Of a stretch of 12,742 nucleotides of DNA, positions 1 to 8,400 are shown piece by piece. Position 1 is the stretch's first letter, and each line of letters begins with the position of its first letter. A model generated the notes under the pieces. The model saw only the letters and a program-made list of their open reading frames with translations. It did no database searches and had not been told where the DNA came from. The position numbers were made by a program, and so were the translations under genes. This DNA comes from Candidatus Sigynarchaeota archaeon. Lineage in GTDB: Archaea; Asgardarchaeota; Lokiarchaeia; Sigynarchaeales; Sigynarchaeaceae. Location: NCBI GenBank assembly GCA_030587525.1, contig JAUQYW010000571.1, positions 1 to 12,742 of the forward strand, written 5' to 3'.

Positions 1-504
1 GGGTCTTGATTTGCTGGTTTGGTATTTCCCATATTCCCGCTGATCCTTGGGGATTTGTTCCCGGCTCTGGCTCTGCAGCTCGAGGATGGCGTGGAGCTTT
101 TCTGCTGCACCGATGTCGTCGCGGGCTCCTATCAATCGTTGCTTTTCGGCGATCGCTGCGCGAGCTGACGCGCCCTTGCCCGCTTGCGCTATCCTTGAAG
201 ATTTGCGATGATGCTGGCGGGCGATCCATCGACGCCGCGATACGAGGATCACGCCCGATGCGAGCAGGGCGATCCCGGCCGTGATGAGTACTGCGAATGC
301 AATGGTCCCGGTATCGGGTTGCCGGGCGACCGTGCCCATCACTACGGTGGCAAGCACGAGTACCAGCGTGTTCACCGCTGCCCTGGAGAGTATGCTTCCC
401 GCGCTCCGCTTGCCGCTGCCGTGCTGGCGTGCATTGCAGGTGCCTTGCCTTGCGCGGTCATCGCCGGGGGCATCCCGGCGGCGACGCCGATCGGGACCGA
501 TCAT
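1..504 (-). CDS. Two-helix membrane protein, unrecognised, 3' end beyond the window
   Basis: The minus strand is open without a stop from 519 to the left edge, so this gene is cut by the window. From ATG at 504 the visible part is 168 residues. Residues 1-40 are strongly basic (RRRRR at 6-10). Two hydrophobic segments follow, about 42-60 (NTLVLVLATVV) and 66-88 (IAFAVLITAGIALLASGVIL), separated by a short polar loop. A charged, probably helical cytosolic part (about 115-168) contains AAIAEKQ and KLHAILELQSQ. This pattern suggests a small hairpin membrane protein with both ends in the cytoplasm. I do not recognise a family. A TATA-like element at 529-536 lies about 25 nt ahead, suggesting a leaderless transcript starting at ATG 504 or at in-frame GTG 510. 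The plus-strand open frames over this stretch have no such protein-like pattern. Confidence 0.6.
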   Translation of the reverse strand, partial: MIGPDRRRRRDAPGDDRARQGTCNARQHGSGKRSAGSILSRAAVNTLVLVLATVVMGTVARQPDTGTIAFAVLITAGIALLASGVILVSRRRWIARQHHRKSSRIAQAGKGASARAAIAEKQRLIGARDDIGAAEKLHAILELQSQSREQIPKDQREYGKYQTSKSRP

Positions 505-528
505 GACCACTTCATCATTTCAGCGAGC

Positions 529-536
529 TATTTAAG
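529..536 (-). promoter_or_regulatory. TATA-like box of the left-edge membrane gene
   Basis: Read on the minus strand the element is TTAAATAG. Its centre is about 22-28 nt from the candidate starts at 510 (GTG) and 504 (ATG), the distance expected between an archaeal TATA box and a leaderless start. The upstream BRE position is not clearly purine-rich, so the call rests on the box and its spacing. Confidence 0.4.
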
Positions 537-540
537 GGGA

Positions 541-902
541 ACACGAGGAAACGGGGGCACGGGAACGCCCATAGCCGATGCCCGTTGCCGTCCTCTGCAT
601 GGTGGTTGCTTTATATGTGACTCTATATATAATTTTTGGCGGGTTCGAGCTGCCGCGGGCCGCGCCGCGGGTTGCTTCCACGCTCCCCGGGAATTCGTGC
701 AAATTCGAGGGAACCGGGAATGCATGCCCGGCGCTGGCCGGCTCGTGGCGCAATCGATCCTTTTTGTCGATCTCGGGATCTTATTCCCCACTTTTATTTC
801 GAGCACGGGCACCACGGGGATGAATCGTGCGAGGACGGCTCGACATCGATGAACCAGGACTCCCGTCGCTGTAACACGACGTGAACCAAGCTAGCAAACG
901 GG
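541..902. other. Intergenic region with TATA-like tracts and GC-rich hairpins, no convincing gene
   Basis: No open frame here has protein-like composition. An AT-rich tract at 609-637 contains TTTATATG and CTATATATAATTTTT. It is followed by a GC-rich stretch in which CCGCGG at 653-658 and CCGCGG at 665-670 form a six-base stem around a six-base loop. T-rich tracts follow at 759-763 and 793-800. A plus-strand non-coding RNA starting near 650 would fit promoter, structure and T-rich end, but there is no recognisable RNA family and no tRNA. The stretch also separates the divergent promoters of the two flanking genes. A 22-codon minus frame (600 to 532) begins about 25 nt after the same AT tract and cannot be judged. 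Confidence 0.3.
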
Positions 903-910
903 TTTAAATA
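903..910 (+). promoter_or_regulatory. TATA box of the flavodoxin-propeller unit
   Basis: TTTAAATA is close to the archaeal TATA consensus. The ATG at 934 lies about 27 nt from its centre, so transcription would start at or next to that codon and give a leaderless message. This is the main reason for choosing 934 over the in-frame GTG at 916, which would fall between the box and the expected transcription start. Confidence 0.6.
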
Positions 911-933
911 CGCCCGTGCGGTACGGGATCGAC

Positions 934-1476
934 ATGGGCGCGACGAAGCGGACGGCGCTGGTCATCTACGACACGCGGTACGGGAATTGCCAGCGGATCG
1001 CCGGTATGCTCGTGAAAGCATTGCACGATTTTGATAGCATCGACAGCGAGCGCATCGGTATGCCGGGGTTCACGCAACAGAAGGTCATCGATGCGAGACC
1101 GGACTTGATCATCTTCGGCGCGCCGATCCACGGCGGCAAGTGGAGCTGGGCCATGCGGCGCTGGGTCAAGCGATTCGACAAGATCCTCGCGAAGCACGAT
1201 GCCAAGGCTAGCCACGGCAGCGACTGGAAGCCTAGCGTAGCAATCTTTTACACGCACCTCGACAACACTCCTATACCTGCCCTAGAGCTGCACCTCAGAA
1301 AATTCATCTACGGGACGAGCCTGGAACCAAAGGCTTGCAAAACTTTTTTCAATATCAGCGTAACGCAAGTGGATGGCAAACCGAGTGACTTGCCAAATAG
1401 CACCCAGAAAGATATCGACGAATTCGCGCGTCTAATCCAGCAATTCGTGATAAAATCTTGTCAAGATAACAAATGA
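934..1476 (+). CDS. Flavodoxin-like FMN-binding protein
   Basis: The 180-residue product has the start of a flavodoxin fold: strand TALVIYD, then the FMN phosphate loop TRYGNC at 14-19, matching the family T-x-x/T-G-N-[TC] pattern, then a helix. PDLIIFGAPIHGGKW at 56-70 corresponds to the second flavin-contact loop (conserved G-x-P-x-x-G-G). SVAIFYTHLD at 101-110 is the next core strand. Length and layout suit a short-chain, stand-alone flavodoxin-domain protein, including the kinds often annotated as flavodoxin or HemG-like. It would carry electrons in the cytosol; the partner is unknown. Only 3 nt separate its stop from the first possible start of the propeller gene, so the two are probably cotranscribed. 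The ATG at 934 is preferred on promoter spacing; GTG 916 would add six residues. Confidence 0.8.
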   Translation: MGATKRTALVIYDTRYGNCQRIAGMLVKALHDFDSIDSERIGMPGFTQQKVIDARPDLIIFGAPIHGGKWSWAMRRWVKRFDKILAKHDAKASHGSDWKPSVAIFYTHLDNTPIPALELHLRKFIYGTSLEPKACKTFFNISVTQVDGKPSDLPNSTQKDIDEFARLIQQFVIKSCQDNK

Positions 1477-1488
1477 AAGATGATTAAT

Positions 1489-1493
1489 AGGAG
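1489..1493 (+). promoter_or_regulatory. Shine-Dalgarno-like site of the propeller gene
   Basis: AGGAG lies 13 nt before ATG 1507, longer than usual but the only such motif nearby. It lies downstream of the alternative ATG 1480, so it favours 1507 as the start. Confidence 0.35.
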
Positions 1494-1506
1494 AAAAGAT
1501 CATATC

Positions 1507-2904
1507 ATGTTGAATCGAAACATCAGAATATCAAAGAAAAAAATGCACATGTATATTTTTTCATGGTTATTACTCATGATATTCATTTTCCTTGTAAATA
1601 TTTCAAAGCAATCGATGAAAGTTAGCAGCGCAATCGAAGATCCATCGCCAGAGCGCTTTATCTTGCACGATTTGAGATCGAGCGCGATGGAAAAAACCCC
1701 GTGGAACCGCACGTGGGGCGGCATTAACACGGAATACGGCTATGGCATATGGGGCGATGGTGCGGGCAGCATCTACACGCTGGGGGACACGACGAGTTTC
1801 GGTGCAGGTCGCGAGGATTTACTCTTGATCAAGTGGAATGTTGATGGCATCCAACAATGGAACCGCACGTGGGGCGGATCGCTTCATGATGCAGGAATTG
1901 CTGTCTGGGGCGATGGATCGGGAGGCATTTACACGTGCGGGAGCACCTACAGCTTTAGTGCTAGTGGTAGTGCTCTTGTTTTGATCAAGTGGAACGTCTC
2001 CGGCAGCCAACAATGGAATCGCACGTGGGGAAACTCATCATCTGGATATGCTGTCCGGAGTGACGGCACGGGAGGAATCTTCACATGTGGTGAGACACAT
2101 AGCATTGGTGCAGGAAATAGCGACCTCGCTTTGATCAAGTGGAACTCGACCGGCGACCAGCAGTGGAACCGCACGTGGGGAGGTCCAGGCTACGAAACGG
2201 GATACGGGTTATGGATCGACACAACGGGGAATATATACACGTGCGGGACAACCCGGAATTCCGAGACTGGCCCTGCCAACGTGATACTCGTCAAATGGGA
2301 CGCGACTGGCAACCAATTATGGAACAGGACGTGGGGGACCACCTTGGATGAAAATGCCATGTCATTATGTGGTGATACCACAGGCTCTATTTATACGTGC
2401 GGTACCGTTTGGAATCAAAATACCACAGACATTCTCTTGACCAAATGGAACATGACCGGCGACATTCTATGGAACCGGACATGGGACGGCGCATCTAGTG
2501 CCATGGGTGGCTCGATTTGGGGGGATGGCACCGGCGCTGTTTACATTACGGGCGTCGTGTATCAAACGATCGTGGTTGATGGTCATGTCACCGATCAAGC
2601 TGACGTGGTCGTGGTCGCTTGGAACGCGGTAACCGGTAATTCATCCTGGTATCGCACGTGGGGAGGACCCCTCGATGATTATGGCACATGTCTGTGGGGC
2701 GATGGTGCCGGGTCTCTTTACATCTGCGGGATAACTTGGAACACCGGCAGTGGATATATAGATATACTGGTGCTCAAGATGGACATATCAGACCCTACCG
2801 CGGCTATCACTGCCATTATCATCGGTGTTGGCGTCGCGTGCGGCGGAGCCGTGGCGATCGGCGTCGTGGTGGTCGTTCGCAAGAAAAGGCACCAGTGGAT
2901 CTGA
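1507..2904 (+). CDS. Surface-anchored seven-repeat beta-propeller protein
   Basis: The 465-residue product begins with a basic stretch and a hydrophobic segment at 13-32 (YIFSWLLLMIFIFLVNI), a signal peptide or anchor. Residues 66 to about 430 hold seven repeats of about 50-60 residues. Each starts with a form of WNRTWGG (six WNRTW, the last WYRTW), continues with WGDGxGxIYTCG and ends with a strand such as LIKWN. Seven units suggest a closed propeller of the SBBP type. The repeated N-R-T is an N-glycosylation sequon, so the blades are probably glycosylated outside the cell. A C-terminal transmembrane segment at 432-457 is followed by the basic tail RKKRHQWI, giving an anchored, outward-facing protein. 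Such proteins with WN-x-T-WGG repeats are, as I recall, abundant in Asgard archaea. Ligand and role are unknown. ATG 1480 is an alternative start adding nine residues. Confidence 0.8.
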   Translation: MLNRNIRISKKKMHMYIFSWLLLMIFIFLVNISKQSMKVSSAIEDPSPERFILHDLRSSAMEKTPWNRTWGGINTEYGYGIWGDGAGSIYTLGDTTSFGAGREDLLLIKWNVDGIQQWNRTWGGSLHDAGIAVWGDGSGGIYTCGSTYSFSASGSALVLIKWNVSGSQQWNRTWGNSSSGYAVRSDGTGGIFTCGETHSIGAGNSDLALIKWNSTGDQQWNRTWGGPGYETGYGLWIDTTGNIYTCGTTRNSETGPANVILVKWDATGNQLWNRTWGTTLDENAMSLCGDTTGSIYTCGTVWNQNTTDILLTKWNMTGDILWNRTWDGASSAMGGSIWGDGTGAVYITGVVYQTIVVDGHVTDQADVVVVAWNAVTGNSSWYRTWGGPLDDYGTCLWGDGAGSLYICGITWNTGSGYIDILVLKMDISDPTAAITAIIIGVGVACGGAVAIGVVVVVRKKRHQWI

Positions 2905-2918
2905 ACATCTCGGACAAC

Positions 2919-2934
2919 TATTTTTCATTTTTCC
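2919..2934 (+). terminator. T-rich termination tract after the propeller gene
   Basis: Two T runs (TATTTTTCATTTTTCC) start 15 nt after the stop codon. No stable hairpin precedes them, which is the usual archaeal form of intrinsic termination. Confidence 0.45.
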
Positions 2935-2968
2935 ATAAATACCCCGGTCCAACGTCGGTTCCGGTGGT
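2934..2968 (+). promoter_or_regulatory. Promoter and ribosome binding site of the 72-aa gene
   Basis: CATAAATA at 2934-2941 is TATA-like. GGTGGT at 2963-2968 resembles part of the archaeal anti-SD complement and stands 6 nt before GTG 2975, supporting that start. The gene may alternatively be read through from upstream. Confidence 0.4.
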
Positions 2969-2974
2969 CTAACC

Positions 2975-3193
2975 GTGCCGTGCAAGAATGCAAGCATCAC
3001 GTGCGATGGCCGGGTGCTCACGATCGTCGTGGATCTCGCCCGCGAGGTCGGTTTATCGAAAGCCAAGCGGTCGATCATCGTGGGCACGACTGGCGGCAAC
3101 ATAACCATCCCGAACGCTGCCGGGTTCAAGGTATGTCTCAACGTGATCAAGGAGGTCAAGCGAACCGCACCGAGCATCGTTAAAAATGCGTGA
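2975..3193 (+). CDS. Small conserved protein of unknown function (72 aa)
   Basis: The pattern MPCKNASITCDGRVLTIVVD at 1-20, then LAREVGLSKAKRSIIVGTT at 21-39 and a final strand FKVCLNVIK, matches a widespread small archaeal and bacterial hypothetical family that I recall as KNA-x-M-x-V-x-G-x-x-LTI-x-VDLS with SKSGKT-x-IIAST-x-GN and LN-x-Y near the end. It would be a compact, mostly beta, soluble domain. No function is established to my knowledge. The GTG start is supported by an SD-like GGTGGT 6 nt upstream and by the match of its first residues to the family. It converges on the minus-strand operon, whose last stop is only 17 nt beyond its own. Confidence 0.7.
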   Translation: MPCKNASITCDGRVLTIVVDLAREVGLSKAKRSIIVGTTGGNITIPNAAGFKVCLNVIKEVKRTAPSIVKNA

Positions 3194-3225
3194 TTCGGTG
3201 ATGAAACATTTTATTTCCTTTTTTT
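3181..3225. terminator. Bidirectional T-rich termination zone between convergent genes
   Basis: On the plus strand a T-rich tract at 3209-3225 (TTTTATTTCCTTTTTTT) follows the 72-aa gene and overlaps the end of the minus-strand gene. On the minus strand a run of five Ts lies at 3186-3182, about 25 nt past that gene's stop. No hairpin is evident on either strand. Confidence 0.4.
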
Positions 3226-5394
3226 CCCGCCAATTCCCGCACCCGCGTGCGTTCCAGGAGACGACGAGGCCCGTGCGACGAGGGGACCGAGCGGAGCCGA
3301 GATATTCGGGACACCATCGAGATCAGTATCAGTCACCCGCTGCTCCAGGATATTCAGCACGGCGCACCATTGCGACGCGTCGCCCGTGAACGTGACCACG
3401 GCACCAGTCACTGCGATCACGTCTTCCACGAGGGCGTTCCATCCTTGCTGGTCGATCTCGCGGGAAAGGCGCTCGTTCAAGAGTGCCTTGATGGCGGGCT
3501 GGTGCTGGGATTGCATTTTATCCATCACGGTCGCGTAGCAATCCAGTTGCTGCCCATCACCAATCCCGAACGCGTGTACCTTTTTCCCGGGAATCAAGCC
3601 CTTCACCGAGACAGGAACAATCACCTTGCCACGCCCCGAGATGAATGGCGGTATGTCGTCAGGTAAATAACAAGCGAACGTGTAACCGTCATTGGTCTTC
3701 GCTATCGACGGCCCGATGCCAGGCCGCACGTGCAAGATCGGCGAGGATGGTGCCACGCGCGGCAAGAATTTCGCGACAAACCCGTTCACGTCGATGCAAG
3801 CCATTTCACCTCCGCCAGCACCTTCTGCACCTTGCGCGAAGACCCCGCCAGCACGAGCTTCCAGCGCCGCGGGGGGCACGATCACCGGCGAATCGCCCGA
3901 AGGCGTGGCATGCACGTCGAGGACGGGCGCACCGGGAACGGGCAAGAAGAACTGGTCGCGGATCGCGGCAGGCAGCGTTCCCTCGGCAAGCCAGGCCATG
4001 ATGCGCCGCTCGATCCACGCCGTCGCGTCCCCGAACAAACCGCTATCGAAACGCGCCTCCAACCGTCTGCCGTCGAACGGCCACTGTATCGTGACGGGGA
4101 TGAAAGCGAGACGGGCATCGTCTTCCGATTCGGCAGCCCGCTGGGTTGCGTCGTGCCCGATTCGGGGTAAATCATCGAGGGGATCCGTGATGGCTCGGCT
4201 CACGTTCGCGCCGAGCGCGGGGAGGCGCGTTCCCGAGATGCCACAATAGCTCGAAACGACGCCATAGCCGACCGGCCGGATCTCCACGGGATAATACACC
4301 TTCGAAACGAGCCACGTGGACATCTCCCCAGCGCGAGCAGCGTTCCGGATTATACCAGGCTTGCCATGCTCGCGCGGCTTCGGTACTACCTTCTCCTTCT
4401 TGGACACGAATGGTGGTGCCTTCGCGAGCGATTGACCAGCGACGACGACTTTCCCGGCCAGCACTGCAGGACCAATAGTGTCGACCACGGTGGTCCCGTT
4501 CACCGCGTCCATGAGCGCAACGTGGTAAGTCAGGCGGCGCCACCGGATAGCCTTGGCAGCGGCGGCGTCATGCGAGAGTGTCACGATATTGGCATCATTC
4601 GAGGCCAATCCCTTGAGGACGGATTTCATTTCTTTCGATATCGAGTCAAACTCGCTGCTCACGACGAGGACATGTTTCCCTTTCGCGACCAAGCATCCCG
4701 CGATCGCCGCGATGGCTCTGGATCTATTCTTTTCGGGGAGACCATCGAGACGCGCGTTACCCTTAGCCGTGTCGATGGCATCGGCGATCTCGCCATACCC
4801 AGATTGCCCCGCATCGATGGCGCGGTGGATGTCGACGACCTCGGGCTCCTGCATGGCGAGCAACCCGTCCACGCGCGGCCGGATCGACCGCCGCTCGTGC
4901 AAGAACCGGATCGCGTCTTTCGCGAGCCCGTTCAAATGCACGTCGATCGCCGCCCGGTTCATGACGACGCCGACGGATATCAAGTCAAAATCCCGGGAAA
5001 CAATGGTAACATCGAGCCGCACCAGGGGCGGGTCGAACACGCGCAGCTCGATCTTCGATACCGTGCCCGCGAGCCTCGCTCGCGTGAAGTCGATGGCGAG
5101 GTGCATGTCTTTATTGCGCGGATCCTTGCGAGCCGGTGCCACGAACACTTGCTCGCCCGCCTTGAATGATTCCCACGTCCCCGCCCCGCCTTCCCCGGGG
5201 TCCAGCCAGAAGCACGCCATGCCCGGCACGACCCGCGATGCTTGCGCGACCGGCACGATAATCCTCGACGGCAATGCTTGCTGGAGGCGCCACCCGTGCC
5301 AGTCATACCATGCCCGCCACTCGGTAGACAGCCGCCATCGGTCGTATCGGCGGCGAGCGTGGCGATCACCATCGTGTTTCTTCGATCGAACCAT
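3211..5394 (-). CDS. UPF1/DNA2-like SF1 helicase homologue with all catalytic motifs lost (pseudo-helicase)
   Basis: The 727-residue product can be laid along IGHMBP2/UPF1-type helicases by eye. Residues 140-166 resemble the helix before the Q motif. GNARLDGLPEKNRS with a following helix and GKHVLVVSSEFDSISKEM (212-256) sits where motif I and Ia (GPPGTGKT ... KVLV-x-APSN) belong. YHVALMDAVNG (290-300) matches the motif II strand, VVVIDECAQ. GKVVVAGQSLAKAPPFVS (314-331) matches motif III, LAGD-x-x-QLPP-x-x-S. VYYPVEI (366-372) sits at QYRMHPEI. IDVNGFVAK (534-542) sits at VDGFQGRE, and DDIPPFISGRGKVIV (579-593) at the motif VI region. Walker A, the Walker B glutamate and the arginines are replaced, so ATP hydrolysis is unlikely. 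The frame is open throughout, arguing for a retained non-enzymatic role, perhaps nucleic-acid binding. ATG 5394 is 7 nt after the upstream gene's stop. In-frame codons further upstream overlap that gene. The family call is by eye and unproven. Confidence 0.55.
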   Translation of the reverse strand: MVRSKKHDGDRHARRRYDRWRLSTEWRAWYDWHGWRLQQALPSRIIVPVAQASRVVPGMACFWLDPGEGGAGTWESFKAGEQVFVAPARKDPRNKDMHLAIDFTRARLAGTVSKIELRVFDPPLVRLDVTIVSRDFDLISVGVVMNRAAIDVHLNGLAKDAIRFLHERRSIRPRVDGLLAMQEPEVVDIHRAIDAGQSGYGEIADAIDTAKGNARLDGLPEKNRSRAIAAIAGCLVAKGKHVLVVSSEFDSISKEMKSVLKGLASNDANIVTLSHDAAAAKAIRWRRLTYHVALMDAVNGTTVVDTIGPAVLAGKVVVAGQSLAKAPPFVSKKEKVVPKPREHGKPGIIRNAARAGEMSTWLVSKVYYPVEIRPVGYGVVSSYCGISGTRLPALGANVSRAITDPLDDLPRIGHDATQRAAESEDDARLAFIPVTIQWPFDGRRLEARFDSGLFGDATAWIERRIMAWLAEGTLPAAIRDQFFLPVPGAPVLDVHATPSGDSPVIVPPAALEARAGGVFAQGAEGAGGGEMACIDVNGFVAKFLPRVAPSSPILHVRPGIGPSIAKTNDGYTFACYLPDDIPPFISGRGKVIVPVSVKGLIPGKKVHAFGIGDGQQLDCYATVMDKMQSQHQPAIKALLNERLSREIDQQGWNALVEDVIAVTGAVVTFTGDASQWCAVLNILEQRVTDTDLDGVPNISAPLGPLVARASSSPGTHAGAGIGGKKRK

Positions 5395-5401
5395 CCGGCA
5401 T

Positions 5402-8400
5402 TCACCAATCCGCCTCGTCCGTGTCGAGACTGCTTTCCATGTCTTGCTGCATGCATGGGAAAGGCACGAAACCACCGGATCGATCGCATGATGCGAGCAT
5501 GTCCCCCATCGAGAAGCCATGCCGCTTGTTGAATTGATCGAGCCACTTCGGGATGTACAAGATTGTATTCCCTGTTCTTGGATCGCGTAAAGGCCGGGAT
5601 AACGTGTCTTCAATGCCAGATAAATCGATACGATGGCTTGTATCAAGAAGATTTCTCAAGATATTCGTGTAGGTGCTTGCATTCTTTGCCTTGCCGAAGC
5701 GCATGTCCATGTACTCACCGACTTGATGAATGAGCTCTAATCGAGGGTGGACACAATGCGGGAATATTTTTTTGAACCAATATCGAATATTATCAGCCAC
5801 GATGCTTGCTCGCTCCTCGTCGGGCAGACCGCTATCCTCTGGAACGCGCCTGCCACAGATATGAACACGAAACGTGTTCCTCTCGCTTGGATTGTAATGG
5901 GTATAAGGTGTTGATTGGTCGAATATATCCCCCGTCAGCGTCGCGGGCATCGTGAATGGCATGATGTCAAGCCAAGCTTCGGGAGTCTTGTATGGGAGAT
6001 GCAGGCAGATGCTCCGGGGACGTGAAACACACCCGTGGCAATCAAAGAATCCAGCGAGGAACATATCGCGATTCACGTGATCGAATGGAATCAAGTGCTT
6101 GCTGACTTGCTCTCCCCGTTTCATGTCAGGAAATAAAAAGCGGGTCAAGGCAGGACTCAAAGTCAGTTCTTGCCCGGTAAACGAAGGATGTCTCACCAGC
6201 GGAATGGCATGGTCGAAAAATATGGCGGGGTTCGTTTCATTGATGCGGAGGCGTACCGAATTATAATTAACATTGTGCTTTGTGATTGTACCTTCCGCGA
6301 GCAATGCTCCGAGAAACCAGGAATATTCAGGCGTGCTGACAAGGTCAAAATCATCATAGGTAAATGGAACCTGTAGTTCTTGCATATAGATTTGCATTAC
6401 ACGTAGCCCCAATTCGGGAAATTGTTTATGATAGACCCCCGCTATCACGTTACTAACGTCGCACCCATCCACCTCCGCGAGGAGTTTCTTTGCTTGGTCG
6501 CGGCGTGCAAGTGCTTCTTGATAGAAAGCCCGGCGGATCATGAATCCTTCCTTGAAAGGCAGGAAATCAGGGGTTTCTTGTAGCTGCAATGATGCTTGGA
6601 ACTCCTTGATCTGGCATTTGCTTGCAATTATCGGCAAGTGATCTTGCTTACCCGTCACATATTGCAATAATGCACGCATTTCCTTGCCGACGAGCCAACT
6701 CATGGCCGATTTACCTTCGAAGTTTTCGCTTAAGTGGAGTTTTCTCGCGAAATTGATCATCTTATCGAGATCTGCTTCATGCGCGATGAATGCATCTCCA
6801 ATCGTGATCCCGTGGCGATCCGAGCTCCCTAGCGCATCCGCCGTCCACATGAATATCGTATCATACGCTTCCTTGCCGAAAGGAGCAGAAAGCAAGGAAG
6901 CGATGACGGGCGTTAGATCTCGTCCTTGTACCTCGCGAAGGATGCTTGCTAGATGGCGAATTTTAGTATTGATTTCGACGAAGAATGCGGAGTGCGCCGT
7001 CTCATCTTTCTGGAGAGGTAACATTGATTTTTCCTGAAAGGAAACGAGATCTTCAAAGGTCGAGAATTCAGTCTCGGTCGTGCATGCCAGGTAAGGGGTA
7101 TCTTTTCCGAGAATGATATCCATGGCGATCTTGACATCATTTACCATCAAGTGATTTATTTCGACGGGATCGATGTGTTGACGCGTTATTTGCTGTTGAT
7201 ACAAGATATTTTTCAATTCTGTCCATTTTTTGGCATGCATGATAATGGCAAAAGTGGATGAGATGATGCCTGGGCTCGTGCTTGTAGAGATCTTCCCGGC
7301 GCAAATCGGGCACCACATCCCCTTTATCGCTGAACTTGTTATTGCCTCCCACACATGTCCTTCTTTGCACTGCCATATGGCCCTACTTGCTGATCTTGCC
7401 ACATCGCAACTGATCAAATATCCACCATTTGAAGAAGCAATCGCTTCAAGCTGTTGCTTGGTCAATGGCTTGTTCCCGGCGCATTCGGGACACCATCGCC
7501 CCTTTTTAACGTTCGACCATGTTGCTTTAAATACATGTCCATTGAAGCATTGCCATTCAAGGTGTGTTTTCGCGTTTACATACAAGGAAGAAAGGCATCT
7601 TCCTTTCTTCGATGAAGCAAAAGCCCGCATGCCATCCAACGTCGGAATTAGGTCGCCGCCTCTCTTGCCGTTTGCACAGGTAGGGCACCATGAACCATTA
7701 TGGATATCGATATACCGCGCTTTCCATAGATGTCCGAGTTGGCATTGCCAGTCAAGCAGCTGCTTGGTGTTCACGATTGCTGGTGATAGACAAAAACCAC
7801 CTTTTTGTTTCGCTAACTCCTGGGCTCGTTCGATCGTAACCTTTTTCGGATTTTTTGCCGTAACCTTTGCGCAAACCGGGCACCACCTCCCGTTAATAAT
7901 GTTTTTGGGAGCTGTGACCCATTTATGCCCGAGCTTGCATTGCCACGTTAAATTCTGATACTGGTTTATGTACGTGGTGCTCAAGCAAGTACCCCCTTTT
8001 TTGCGAGCAAATTCATGCATGTCCTCGATTTTCCAGAGGGTCTTGGCACAGTGTGGGCACCAGGAGCCGTTATATATCACGTTTACAGGTGATGCATCCC
8101 AAGTGTGCCTTGATGCACATTGCCAACTCAATTTTGTGGTGGTGTTTATAAAACGATCTGAAAGGCACTTTCCGCCTTTCTTTTCAGCGTATCGTTTAGC
8201 ATCCTCGATCGTATAAGAAAAATATTTTTTTGGAGGATTACACAAAGGGCACCAGGTCTGATTGGCCCTGTACATAGTTGCCGTGAATACATGACCGGAT
8301 GCGCACTCCCACTCCAAGACATTCCTCGTCCCGATGAAGGTCGAAGAGACGCAGCGCCCGCCCTTAGATGCGGCTAGCAACCGGGCATCGTCTATTGAAT

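Noticed and set aside
208..852. Long plus-strand open frame (214 codons) over the left-edge gene
   Set aside because: Its first part lies opposite the minus-strand frame that encodes two clean hydrophobic helices and has a promoter. The plus frame has erratic, low-quality composition and crosses the intergenic TATA and hairpin tract.
4366..5491. Plus-strand open frames of 267 and 312 codons opposite the pseudo-helicase gene
   Set aside because: They are antisense shadows in GC-rich coding DNA. The minus frame is longer, begins 7 nt after the upstream gene and follows a helicase-like pattern.
7230..8216. Plus-strand frames with recurring CPS-x-HCH-type motifs
   Set aside because: The repeated pattern is the reverse reading of the six zinc-ribbon repeats on the minus strand, which have intact metal ligands and a Shine-Dalgarno site.
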